Source: Phycisphaerae bacterium (lineage in GTDB: Bacteria; Planctomycetota; Phycisphaerae; Sedimentisphaerales; Anaerobacaceae). Taken from it: 58,009 nt of DNA. Below are positions 40,528 through 49,179 of the stretch, in pieces. The translations under genes were made by a program, and so were the position numbers. The stretch covers positions 1 to 58,009 of the forward strand of contig JAUXAL010000013.1 in the NCBI GenBank assembly GCA_030619925.1. Reading direction: 5' to 3'. How positions within the stretch are numbered: position 1 is the first letter of the stretch; every line of letters starts with the position of its first letter. Below the pieces are notes generated by a model. It was given only the letters and a program-made list of their open reading frames with translations, made no database searches and was not told where the DNA came from.

Positions 40528-42234
40528 ATGAATAAGAAGAAGTTAGGGCAGTTACTTTGTGAAAAAAGGTATTTGGATGAGTCTAACCTTGAATTCGCGC
40601 TTGCGGAACAAAAGATTGAGCATCGGCGTTTGGGCCAGATTTTGTTAGAGCTTGGCTATGTAACGCAAGCTCAGTTAAATGAAGCACTTGCGATTCAGGT
40701 GGGGATAGAGAGGATAGATTTGACCGATGTTTCAGTAAGCGGTGAAATCGTTGCCCTTGTGCCGGCAGAACTGGTCAGCAAATACAGTATTTTGCCGTTA
40801 CGGCAGGAAGACAGCCGATTGGCCGTGGCGATGACGGATCCGTTTCAGCCGCGGGTCATTGAGGATTTGCGGCTGGTAACCGGCTGCTCGGTGCGGCGGT
40901 ATTACGCTGACCCGATAGAGATGGAAAATGCGATAATGAGATTTTACGGCAGCAATGTCGCAAGAATGCTGGATAACCTTGTTCCGGCTGAACAGCGGAC
41001 AGAAACTGATGAGTTAGACAACGGAGACTACTCGCCTGCCAAGCTGCATGAGCTGGCGAGAGAGCCGTCTTTAGTTAATCTTGTGAATCTGATAATACTG
41101 GAAGCGATTGAGGTTCGTGCGAGTGATATTCACATCGAGCCGTTTGAGCATCAGGTAAAGATAAAGTACAGACTTGACGGTATGCTTGTGGAGAAGACGC
41201 CTTCGTCGAAGCGACTTCAGGCGGCGATCATTTCGCGAATTAAGATTATGGCGGACATGAACATTGCCGAACGATTTGTGCCGCAGGATGGGCATATCGA
41301 ATTTGCCGGTAAAAACGGCAGGGTTGATATTCGTGTCTCGACCGTCCCCACGGTACACGGCGAAGCTGTTCAGTTGAGGCTTCTGGACAGGACGACATCA
41401 TTGATAGGGCTCGAAGATTTGGGAATGAACGCTCAGTGTCTCAAAGGTTTCGATCAATGTCTGCATAAGAATCACGGGATTGTACTTGTTACCGGCCCGA
41501 CCGGCTGCGGAAAGACAACAACGCTTTATGCGGCGTTAAATAGGATATACTCGCCGTCTGTGAAAATGATAACGATAGAGGACCCTGTCGAATATCAGCT
41601 TGAAGGTATTAACCAGATGCCGGTCAATCCGAAAAGGGGGCTTACCTTTGCCACGGGCCTGCGGCATATACTCCGTCACGACCCGGACATTGTGATGGTG
41701 GGGGAGATCCGAGACCGAGAAACCGCTAATATAGCAATTCGCGCGGCGTTGACCGGACACCTCGTTTTCTCGACACTTCACACTAACGATGCATCTGGGG
41801 CAATTACAAGACTGATTGATATGGGCGTTGAGCCGTTCCTCTTGGCCAGTTCACTTGAAGCGGTGTTAGCTGAAAGGCTGATTCGTAAGATTTGTCCAAA
41901 CTGCAAAGAGCCGTACAAGCCGGACGAAAATCTAATCAGGAGCTTAAATGGCTCACTAAAGATTGAATCTGGTACGAAGTTTTATCATGGTGCTGGTTGT
42001 AATGAGTGCGGCCAGACGGGCATGAGCGGGAGGACGGGCATATTTGAGCTGCTTAGGATAACCAGCAAAGTGCGGGAATTGATAGCGGCAAAACCGACGA
42101 CCGACCAGATCGTAAAGGCGGCCCCGGCGGATCATATAACTATGGAGCACGATGGTATTGCCAAAGTATTAGAAGGTATCACAACTCCTGAGGAGGTTAT
42201 TAGGGTCGCAAAGAGTATTGGTGAGGAAGAATGA
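40528..42234 (+). CDS. gspE: Type II secretion ATPase GspE
   Basis: 568 residues from ATG at 40528 (AGGAG 11 bases upstream; an earlier GTG at 40516 overlaps that site). N-terminal MshEN/GspE-N domain (KKLGQLLCEKRYLDESNLEF, GQILLELGYV), then the secretion ATPase: Walker A GPTGCGKT at 323-330, Asp box ITIEDPVEYQLEGINQ, Walker B DPDIVMVGEIRDRETA, His box FSTLHTNDA, and a tetracysteine zinc motif CPNC...CNEC near 455-495. It powers pseudopilus assembly from the cytoplasm. First gene of an operon that runs to gspD. Confidence 0.96.
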   Translation: MNKKKLGQLLCEKRYLDESNLEFALAEQKIEHRRLGQILLELGYVTQAQLNEALAIQVGIERIDLTDVSVSGEIVALVPAELVSKYSILPLRQEDSRLAVAMTDPFQPRVIEDLRLVTGCSVRRYYADPIEMENAIMRFYGSNVARMLDNLVPAEQRTETDELDNGDYSPAKLHELAREPSLVNLVNLIILEAIEVRASDIHIEPFEHQVKIKYRLDGMLVEKTPSSKRLQAAIISRIKIMADMNIAERFVPQDGHIEFAGKNGRVDIRVSTVPTVHGEAVQLRLLDRTTSLIGLEDLGMNAQCLKGFDQCLHKNHGIVLVTGPTGCGKTTTLYAALNRIYSPSVKMITIEDPVEYQLEGINQMPVNPKRGLTFATGLRHILRHDPDIVMVGEIRDRETANIAIRAALTGHLVFSTLHTNDASGAITRLIDMGVEPFLLASSLEAVLAERLIRKICPNCKEPYKPDENLIRSLNGSLKIESGTKFYHGAGCNECGQTGMSGRTGIFELLRITSKVRELIAAKPTTDQIVKAAPADHITMEHDGIAKVLEGITTPEEVIRVAKSIGEEE

Positions 42235-42271
42235 ATCGTCCTGCGATATACGAATTATGTGAGGCTTAATT

Positions 42272-43534
42272 TTGGGCCAGTTTTCTTACAAAGCAGTTGA
42301 CAGAGGTGGCGGACACGTTAGGGGAACTATAGAGGCCTCTGACCGCAGAAGTGCTGTTGTTGCCCTGGCTAATAAGGGTCAGTTCGTAACAGATTTGGCC
42401 GAAGCGGCTCAGACGCCGGGCGTCAACGGTGGCGAGAAGGCGGCGCTGGACCTGTCCAGGTTTGTGAGGTTTGGTTCGCGAAGAGTTAGCAGCAAAGACG
42501 TTCTGGCCATGACCACGCAGTTGAGCACGGCTTTGCGAGCGGGACTTCCACTGCTCAACGGGCTTGAGCTTATTCGTGAACAGCAGCACAAGGTGGCGAT
42601 GAAAGAAATGATGGGTCAACTTGTGAATGCGGTCAGTTCCGGGCAGTCACTTTCGGAGGCTATGGCTGAGCACGAGAAGGTTTTCAGCCCGTTGTATCTG
42701 TCAATGATAAGAGTCGGTGAGACAGGGGGAATCCTCGATGAGACATCGGCTCAGCTGGCAGGAATATTGAGTAGGGATGAGAAGATAAAAACAAATATGA
42801 AAAATGCCTCGGCGTATCCTATCTTCGTTTTGTGCGTCGGCCTTGCGTCGGTGGTTATCATAATAACATGGATATTGCCGACTATAATAGGAACGATAGG
42901 CGAGAGCGGTGTGTTACTGCCCTGGCCGACAAGAATGCTATTAGGAATGAGCGAATTTACGAAAGCTTTACTTACGAAGGTGTACGGATGGATTATTCTC
43001 GTTCTGATTGGGGCGGGGCTGTATTACCTGATAAGGTGGACGAGAACTGAGGGCAAAATCAAGTGGGATACTTTTAAGCTGAGAATACCTGTGTTAGGTT
43101 CGGTTTTGCGGACGATAGCGGTGGGCAGATTTGCAAGGACACTTGGAGCGCTGACCAAAGGAGGCGTTATAATTTTGGAGGCCCTTAGTGTTGTTCGTGA
43201 TACGCTCGGTAATGAATTATTGGGCAGGGAAATCGATGCCGTGGCTGAAAAGGTCAAGCGTGGTGAATCGTTGGCCGAGCCGTTAAGTGAGTCGGGATAT
43301 TTTCCGCCCCTGCTTGTGCAAATTGTCTCGATAGGAGAACAGACAGGCAAGCTCGATGAATTGCTGCTCAATGCCGCTGATACTTTCGATACTGAGGCGG
43401 ACTCGGCGATAAACAGATTTATGGCGATTTTCCCGGCGCTCTTGATATTGCTATTGGCTTTAGTAATAGGGTTCATAATAGTGGCAACTCTGCTGCCAAT
43501 CGTTGTAATGACTGTCGGCGGAGGGGTGCTTTGA
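42272..43534 (+). CDS. gspF: Type II secretion inner-membrane platform protein GspF
   Basis: 420 residues from TTG at 42272 (GAGG seven bases upstream). T2SSF domains are duplicated: LAMTTQLSTALRAGLPLLNG...GETGGILDE and FARTLGALTKGGVIILEAL...GEQTGKLDE. Three membrane helices (about 185-212, 238-255, 385-412). It forms the platform on which the pseudopilus is built, in contact with GspE and GspL. Confidence 0.95.
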   Translation: MGQFSYKAVDRGGGHVRGTIEASDRRSAVVALANKGQFVTDLAEAAQTPGVNGGEKAALDLSRFVRFGSRRVSSKDVLAMTTQLSTALRAGLPLLNGLELIREQQHKVAMKEMMGQLVNAVSSGQSLSEAMAEHEKVFSPLYLSMIRVGETGGILDETSAQLAGILSRDEKIKTNMKNASAYPIFVLCVGLASVVIIITWILPTIIGTIGESGVLLPWPTRMLLGMSEFTKALLTKVYGWIILVLIGAGLYYLIRWTRTEGKIKWDTFKLRIPVLGSVLRTIAVGRFARTLGALTKGGVIILEALSVVRDTLGNELLGREIDAVAEKVKRGESLAEPLSESGYFPPLLVQIVSIGEQTGKLDELLLNAADTFDTEADSAINRFMAIFPALLILLLALVIGFIIVATLLPIVVMTVGGGVL

Positions 43535-43619
43535 CGGTAATTAACGGTTCGCCATTCGCGGCTCGAACCATGATTCGCGAAATGCGATTTATAAAACAGC
43601 TTGTATGAAAGGTGGTCAA

Positions 43620-44048
43620 ATGAAGCGGAAGAAGGAGAAAAGGAAGGCATTCACGCTGATAGAATTGCTTGTAGTGATTATTATTTTAGGGCTGCTTGCA
43701 GGATTTGTTGCGCCGAAAATGTTTAAGCATGTCAGCAAGGCCAAGTGGGACCTGGCAAAACCCAAGATGGCAATTATCGAAGATGCGATCGAGAGATTTT
43801 GTCTTGATTGCGGGCGATATCCGGATGACTCGGAGGGACTTGATGCGCTGCTTGTTCCGCCTGCGGACCTTGAGGAAAAGTGGAACGGACGATATCTAAA
43901 GCCAAGTCAGTTGGTCGATCCATGGGACAATCCGTATATCTATGTTGCAGAAGGTGAAATCAATCCGGGCAGTTACGATTTAATAAGCTTCGGAGCCGAC
44001 GGCGTAGAAGGCGGCGAAGGTGACTACACAGATATATACAACGATTAA
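43620..44048 (+). CDS. gspG: Major pseudopilin GspG
   Basis: 142 residues from ATG at 43620 (AAAGGTGG upstream). Class III signal KRKAFTLIELLVVIIILGLL with Glu5 present, but the residue before the cleavage point is Ala instead of the near-universal Gly. C-terminal GspG features: FCLDCGRYPDDSEGLDALL, WNGRYLKPSQLVDPWDNPY, and a calcium-binding end FGADGVEGGEGDYTDI. It polymerises into the pseudopilus that pushes substrates through the secretin. Confidence 0.94.
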   Translation: MKRKKEKRKAFTLIELLVVIIILGLLAGFVAPKMFKHVSKAKWDLAKPKMAIIEDAIERFCLDCGRYPDDSEGLDALLVPPADLEEKWNGRYLKPSQLVDPWDNPYIYVAEGEINPGSYDLISFGADGVEGGEGDYTDIYND

Positions 44049-44052
44049 ATCT

Positions 44053-44092
44053 GTTCGTAGTTCGTAGTCTATGAATTATCAACTATGAGCTC
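44053..44092. repeat. GTTCGTAGTTCGTAGTCTAT low-complexity repeat, copy C
   Basis: GTTCGTAGTTCGTAGTCTAT then GAATTATCAACTATGAGCTC; same word type and inverted layout as copies A and B, here between gspG and gspH. Confidence 0.6.
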
Positions 44093-44107
44093 AAGTGGGT
44101 CCTTATT

Positions 44108-44719
44108 GTGGAAGTGCAAAGGCAAAAGTTGAAACTAAAGGTCAAAGCGAAGCGATGCGGCTTTACCCTTGCGGAAATGCTGGCGGTGGTAATTATCATA
44201 TCGCTTCTCGCAGGCCTTGGTGGCGGCATTTATGTGGGGACATATAAGAAAATGCTGGTCGAAAAAGCGGCACGCCACTTTGTGCTTACAGCCAAATATG
44301 CAAGGATAATGGCGATTGAGAAACAGAGACGGTACGAGATACAATTGGACGTAGCCAATAACGCATTTTACTTAGCTACCACGCAATGGGATGAAGATAC
44401 CGAGCAAACAGAGCAGATAGTTGTGAAGGACTCTTATTGCAAGCCGGTGGAATTCGAGGGTGATGTTAAGTTCGAGGACGTTCAAATCACGCCGACTGGT
44501 TTGGAGACAACGACCGAGGACGACGAGCAGCAGGCAATAGTTTTTTTGCCGAACGGCACCGCACAGTCAGCGGTAATTCAGGTCGGTGACGGCAAAACCC
44601 ATTATACGATAAGTATCAGCACTGCCACCGGCAAGGCAAAAATGTATTTCGGCGCGGTTGAAGACGTGAAAACTGGTACCGGTGTGAGAATTGGTGCCAT
44701 TGATCTGGACGCAGAATGA
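44108..44719 (+). CDS. gspH: Pseudopilin GspH-like
   Basis: 203 residues from GTG at 44108 (weak ribosome-binding site). Prepilin motif RCGFTLAEMLAVVIIISLLA with cleavage after Gly and Glu5 present. The long C-terminal domain (FVLTAKYARIMAIEKQRRYE, later LPNGTAQSAVIQVG) resembles the GspH minor pseudopilin. Its stop overlaps the start of gspI by 4 bp (ATGA). Confidence 0.82.
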   Translation: MEVQRQKLKLKVKAKRCGFTLAEMLAVVIIISLLAGLGGGIYVGTYKKMLVEKAARHFVLTAKYARIMAIEKQRRYEIQLDVANNAFYLATTQWDEDTEQTEQIVVKDSYCKPVEFEGDVKFEDVQITPTGLETTTEDDEQQAIVFLPNGTAQSAVIQVGDGKTHYTISISTATGKAKMYFGAVEDVKTGTGVRIGAIDLDAE

Positions 44720-45141
44720 TGGTGTGGGCAAAAAGAAACAACAGAGGTTTTACTCTGGTTGAGACGGTCACTGCGAGTGCTATCCTTTGCGGAGCCGTTT
44801 TGACAGTGGGAGCAATCAGCACAAGGTCCCTTAGCGGAACAAGACTTAACAGGCGATATGAAATGGCAACAGCATTGATTGATAAGCAGCTTAGTTTGAT
44901 TGACTATGTCGGCATCGATGAATTCATCGAATTAGGACAAATGGAAGGGGTCTTCGAAGAGTCTGAGCTAGAGTATCGCTGGGAAGTTGTTACTGAATAC
45001 CAGGATATTGATAGTCTCTATCTGGTGACTATAACGGTTGGCTGGGTTGAGCACAATCGTCCTTATAGTATTTCGGCCGATACCATGCTCGACGGGATAA
45101 GTGTGTTTATCGAGGTTGAAATTGAAGCCGGGCAAGAGTGA
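44716..45141 (+). CDS. gspI: Minor pseudopilin GspI-like
   Basis: 141 residues. Prepilin motif NRGFTLVETVTASAILCGAV with Glu5. Residues 45-65 (LNRRYEMATALIDKQL) match the GspI pattern of a short helix after the N-terminal stalk. Overlaps gspH by 4 bp and gspJ by 4 bp. It forms the pseudopilus tip with GspJ and GspK. Confidence 0.82.
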   Translation: MMVWAKRNNRGFTLVETVTASAILCGAVLTVGAISTRSLSGTRLNRRYEMATALIDKQLSLIDYVGIDEFIELGQMEGVFEESELEYRWEVVTEYQDIDSLYLVTITVGWVEHNRPYSISADTMLDGISVFIEVEIEAGQE

Positions 45142-45806
45142 TTAAGAAGATGAATTCGAGAAAAACAGGATTTACGTTGGTAGAAGTGTTGGTGGCATCG
45201 ACTATAGGAACGTTCGTTGCGTTGGTGGCGGTGGGAACATTGAGGGCTATTACGGCGAGTTCTGAGATGGTGGAGTATAGCATTAGCGCTGCTGCTGAGG
45301 TGAGGTTTGCATCGAATATGATCGCAAGGGACCTTGTGAATCTGTACCGTGACGAGAATAGAAAAAATACTAAATTGATCGGGATGGTTGAAGAATCAGA
45401 GCAGGGCAGTATTAGTTATCTGGTCTTTTACACTGTCAGCAGAGCAAAGGCCAGAATTGGCCAGCCGGAAGGCGATGTATATGAAGTGGAATATTGTCTG
45501 CTAAAGGATGAAGAAGAGTCAGTGTTAATGAGGCGATTGTGGCCAAATCCCAATGAAGAAGATGAACCGGGCGGAATACTGACGGCCATCGCCGAAGATA
45601 TTGATATTTTCGAGGTCAGATTCTTTGACGGGGAAGAATGGTCCAGTGAATGGCCGGAGGAGATGGAGATTTTGCCTCAGTTGATTGAGGTAAACATAGT
45701 GGCAAAAGTGCCGAGCCGAGGAGAACCGGCTATGGAATCCTTTATTGTGAATTTCATCAGATCTGCAGTCGGTTCGGCCGTTACTTCGGAGAGCGATGAC
45801 CAATAG
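45138..45806 (+). CDS. gspJ: Minor pseudopilin GspJ-like
   Basis: 222 residues from GTG at 45138 (overlapping the gspI stop; an ATG at 45150 is the alternative). Prepilin motif RKTGFTLVEVLVASTIGTFV. The globular part RFASNMIARDLVNLYRDENR, YEVEYCLLKDEEESVLMRRL and IDIFEVRFFDG is typical for GspJ tip pseudopilins. Confidence 0.85.
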   Translation: MIKKMNSRKTGFTLVEVLVASTIGTFVALVAVGTLRAITASSEMVEYSISAAAEVRFASNMIARDLVNLYRDENRKNTKLIGMVEESEQGSISYLVFYTVSRAKARIGQPEGDVYEVEYCLLKDEEESVLMRRLWPNPNEEDEPGGILTAIAEDIDIFEVRFFDGEEWSSEWPEEMEILPQLIEVNIVAKVPSRGEPAMESFIVNFIRSAVGSAVTSESDDQ

Positions 45807-45850
45807 AGAAGTGCCGGTACTAATACCGGTATGACCGGATAAGAAACAAA

Positions 45851-47131
45851 GTGAAAGAATCGGGGAGCGAAAGTTTAGCTGAAAGAATGGGTACTGATGG
45901 TGACAAAAAGGGGCTTGTTCTTGTAGCAGTGTTGTGGGTAGTAGTGGTGCTTACGATCATTGTTGCGGTCCTGGGGCGCAAAAGTCGGCTCGATACAAAG
46001 GTTTGCTTCGCCAGGATAGAGGGGCTTAGGTGCAAGTGGGCTTGTCGCGCAGGGATAGAGACAGCGATTGGGGTGCTCAACGAGGACACAAGGGAAAGTG
46101 ACTGCCTGACGGACCTGTGGAGTGATAACGACGAAGATTTTAATGATATTCTGTTAGAGAGGTGCTCGTTTACGACCCGGGTCATTGATGAGGCGAGTAA
46201 ATTAAATGTGAATGCTGCTACCAAAGGGCAACTTTTGGAGTTGCCGGAGATGCTCGAAGAAATTGCAGATGCGATAATCGACTGGCGGGACGAAAATGAT
46301 ACGCCGAGCGAGGGAGGTGTCGAAAGCGGATATTATGAGGAGATGCCGTTTGGATATATGGCCCGGAACGGTCCTTTCAGGACAATACGCGAGCTGCTGT
46401 TGGTCAAGGATGTTATGGAAGAGTTTTTCTATGGAGAAGACACGAACTTCAACGGCCAATTAGACTACAATGAGAGAGACGGCGACAAAAGCCCACCCGC
46501 CGATGACGGAGATAGTGAGCTGGATCTGGGATGGATTGCGTACCTGACGTGCTACTCCTATGACAACAACAAAGATGCCAGCGGGAATCAGAGGGTTAAT
46601 ATCAATGAGGGTAGTGCGAAGCAGCTGGAAAAGTCTCTGGGCATAAGGAACGATAAGGCCGAGTTGATTGTGAAGAATCGTGGGGATGGATACAAAAGCA
46701 TTGGCGATTTGATAAGTCCTCTGGGTTTGCCAACGTTTTCTCAGATAGCGGACAGAATAACGATAAGTAGTGAGGAAAAATTGCCGGGAAAAGTAAACGT
46801 CAATACGGCTCCGGAGGTTGTTCTGGCCGCTTTGCTGGGTGGTGACGACACGGCTTACCAAATTGCCGAGAATATAATCACCTATAGAGAGAGTTTGATG
46901 TATGGGATCGAAAGCATTGGAGAGCTGATGCAAGTGGGGTCGATGAACATCGATGCTTTCAAGAACATTGCGGGTTCTATAACTACGCGGTCTGATGTTT
47001 TTACAATTCGTTGTGTTGCGACGGCCGACAGAAACGGCTTTGCTGGAGCAACATTGGAGACAGAAGCGGTGGTGGATAGGAGTTCGACACCTTGTAAGAT
47101 ACTCTACTGGTATCAGGGGACAAGTAATTGA
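45851..47131 (+). CDS. gspK: Minor pseudopilin GspK with EF-hand-like insertion
   Basis: 426 residues from GTG at 45851 (an ATG at 45887 is possible). The class III signal DKKGLVLVAVLWVVVVLTII lacks Glu5, as expected for the tip protein GspK. SAM-like helix-hairpin domain: NVNAATKGQLLELP, IADAIIDWRDEND, GPFRTIRELLLV, then RVNINEGSAKQLEKSLG and VNVNTAPEVVLAALLG. Between them is a canonical EF-hand loop DTNFNGQLDYNE (residues about 199-210) followed by an acidic stretch, which would bind calcium. It caps the pseudopilus. Confidence 0.9.
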   Translation: MKESGSESLAERMGTDGDKKGLVLVAVLWVVVVLTIIVAVLGRKSRLDTKVCFARIEGLRCKWACRAGIETAIGVLNEDTRESDCLTDLWSDNDEDFNDILLERCSFTTRVIDEASKLNVNAATKGQLLELPEMLEEIADAIIDWRDENDTPSEGGVESGYYEEMPFGYMARNGPFRTIRELLLVKDVMEEFFYGEDTNFNGQLDYNERDGDKSPPADDGDSELDLGWIAYLTCYSYDNNKDASGNQRVNINEGSAKQLEKSLGIRNDKAELIVKNRGDGYKSIGDLISPLGLPTFSQIADRITISSEEKLPGKVNVNTAPEVVLAALLGGDDTAYQIAENIITYRESLMYGIESIGELMQVGSMNIDAFKNIAGSITTRSDVFTIRCVATADRNGFAGATLETEAVVDRSSTPCKILYWYQGTSN

Positions 47132-47184
47132 TCATTGATTATTCTCTGGGCTGTCTGTGGCCTATGTAGTGAAAGTTGAACGAA

Positions 47185-48642
47185 ATGAATAATGACAAGA
47201 TAAATATGAAGACCCCGCTGTCCGTGATAGCAATGGCACAAGAGGAAAGCCGGTTCAAAGCTGTAGAGCTTCGAAGAAAGGGCGGGGCCTTTGAAGTGCT
47301 CTGGACAAAGAGCAGCAAAGGCACCGATGCGGACTGGCGGCTTTTTGCAGCCGAGTGTGGCTTGTCCGTTGAGCCAGCAGCGCATGTAGATGTCGATGGT
47401 AACAGGATAGTTGTGGTTGGCTTTAATTCGGCAGCGGTGGCTTTTTATCGCATTGGTGTGCCTGCGGTGGGAGAAGAAGAGACCGCAGCGATAGTCAAAT
47501 TACAGGCTGAGACCCAGCTACCCTTGCCGGCCGAGCAAATGGAGCTGGCCTGGCGGGTCGGCCAGATGCGGAACGGGCAAGTGGCCGTCACCATGGCAGC
47601 GGCAAGAAGAGAACAGCTGCAAGGATTTGTAGAAAATGTGTGTGATTTTGAGCCGACAAAAATACTATTAGACTGCGAGGGGATAATAGAAGCATGGAGA
47701 GCGCTCTTTTCCGCAGAGGAAAAAGACACTGTGGTTGTCAGTATGGCAGCGCGAAATACGCAGGTTTGTCTGGCTGAGGACGGGCGATTGAGCAATGCTG
47801 TGGTCCTGGATATGGGGACAGAGGATTTGGCGGAACAAACGGAGACTATCGAAAGATTTGTCCAGGATATGAGGAGTGTGTTGGACTTGTTTGGTTATGC
47901 CGAGCCAGCGAAATTGCCGGTTTTTGTGCTGTCGGACGGCAGTGCTGCGTACGTAGGTATAGTTTCTTCTCTTAGGTCGGCAGGATTGAATGCCAGAGCA
48001 GCCTTGCCGGACATTAAGAAATTAAGGGCGCAGACGGAACTTCAGGTTGAAGAGGCCTACGAATACCGTGTGCCGATAGGTCTTGCGCTTATGGCACTTG
48101 AGGGGCGCACGAACGAGCTTAATATTTTTGAGCGTCTGTACCAACCGGCCAAGAAGGAGGAGAAGAGGCATTGGTTGTATTCACCAAAGGTGACATGCGC
48201 GATTGCATCGGTGATGCTGGTCCTGCTGGTTGTCGTCTCTTATGCAGTGGATGTGGCCAGTCCGGGTGCAATCGAAAAGCGTTTGGAGGCGTCCCTTTCG
48301 GATACAGATATGAATATGCTAATGCAGCGGCAAAAACTAATCAAAACGATTGCATTGCAAAGGCCCGATTTGCTTGACCTTTTAAATCAAGTGGTCGAAA
48401 GCGGTGATAGAGGGATAAAGCTGGAGAGTTTGTATTTTAAGAAGGGCCAGCTGGTGACCATAAACGGCCAGGCACCCGGCAATGAGCAGCTATACAAATT
48501 TGAGAAAAGTCTACAGGACAGAACCAGTATAAAAGACGTGAAGATGACCTCGACCAGAGACACCAGAAGCTCGACCAGAGACACCAGAGGTAGGGGGCTC
48601 CGCTTCACTATAACTTTTCATTACAGGAATTTTACCAAATAG
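47185..48642 (+). CDS. gspL: GspL/PilM-PilN-like assembly protein
   Basis: 485 residues from ATG at 47185. The N-terminal part has an actin-like PilM/GspL fold (SVIAMAQEESRFKAVELRRK; AAIVKLQAETQLPLPAEQME; FEPTKILLDCEGIIEAWRAL; LRSAGLNARAALPDIKKL), a single membrane helix is near 335-355 (VTCAIASVMLVLLVVVSYAV), and the C-terminal periplasmic part resembles PilN. It links GspE to the inner-membrane platform. Near the end a 21-bp tandem duplication (48549-48590) encodes two STRDTR units. Confidence 0.85.
   Translation: MNNDKINMKTPLSVIAMAQEESRFKAVELRRKGGAFEVLWTKSSKGTDADWRLFAAECGLSVEPAAHVDVDGNRIVVVGFNSAAVAFYRIGVPAVGEEETAAIVKLQAETQLPLPAEQMELAWRVGQMRNGQVAVTMAAARREQLQGFVENVCDFEPTKILLDCEGIIEAWRALFSAEEKDTVVVSMAARNTQVCLAEDGRLSNAVVLDMGTEDLAEQTETIERFVQDMRSVLDLFGYAEPAKLPVFVLSDGSAAYVGIVSSLRSAGLNARAALPDIKKLRAQTELQVEEAYEYRVPIGLALMALEGRTNELNIFERLYQPAKKEEKRHWLYSPKVTCAIASVMLVLLVVVSYAVDVASPGAIEKRLEASLSDTDMNMLMQRQKLIKTIALQRPDLLDLLNQVVESGDRGIKLESLYFKKGQLVTINGQAPGNEQLYKFEKSLQDRTSIKDVKMTSTRDTRSSTRDTRGRGLRFTITFHYRNFTK
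48549..48590 (+). repeat. 21-bp tandem duplication in gspL
   Basis: CTCGACCAGAGACACCAGA(A/G)G twice in tandem with one mismatch, encoding STRDTRS and STRDTRG. Confidence 0.9.
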
Positions 48643-48657
48643 AGAATTAGAGAAGCT

Positions 48658-49176
48658 ATGATAGAAAAATTAAGCCAAAAAGATATACGGATGTTGAAGA
48701 TTGGTGCTGTGTGTGTAGCAGCTATCCTGGTGTTTGTGTTTGCATCAAAGTGGCTTGACCACTGGACACAGGCGAGAAAATCGCTTGCTGAGCTGCAGGA
48801 CAAATTAGAGCTTCTCGATGTGGGCAAGGCTAAGCAAGCAGGCTTGATGTCAATTGTGCCTGCGTTCGAGATGCCCCAGAAGGAAGAGACGCAAAAGTTT
48901 CTGTTCAGAGATAAGCTTAACGAACAACTAAAGAAGGCGGGAATAAGTAGCAAGCCTCTGCAGGTTGTGTCGACCGTAAAATCTCCGCAGGCCGGGTATA
49001 AGCTATTGCGTTTGAAATGCAGCGCCAAATGCAGGTTCGGGCAGGTGCTCGATTTGCTTGCCAGCCTGAAAGAGAATCCTTATCTGGTCGGCATCGAGGA
49101 AATGCGTATAAAGTGCGATTCAAAAAAGCCGCAGGAAGTAGACTTGGATCTGACGGTGTCAACATTTGTGAGGTGA
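48658..49176 (+). CDS. gspM: GspM/PilO-like inner-membrane protein
   Basis: 172 residues. Short cytoplasmic start (MIEKLSQKDIRMLKIGAV), one membrane helix (about 14-33), a coiled coil (WTQARKSLAELQDKLELLDV) and a ferredoxin-like periplasmic domain, the layout of GspM/PilO. Sequence families here are weak; identification depends on operon position after gspL. Gap of 3 bases to the next gene. Confidence 0.78.
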   Translation: MIEKLSQKDIRMLKIGAVCVAAILVFVFASKWLDHWTQARKSLAELQDKLELLDVGKAKQAGLMSIVPAFEMPQKEETQKFLFRDKLNEQLKKAGISSKPLQVVSTVKSPQAGYKLLRLKCSAKCRFGQVLDLLASLKENPYLVGIEEMRIKCDSKKPQEVDLDLTVSTFVR

Positions 49177-49179
49177 GAA

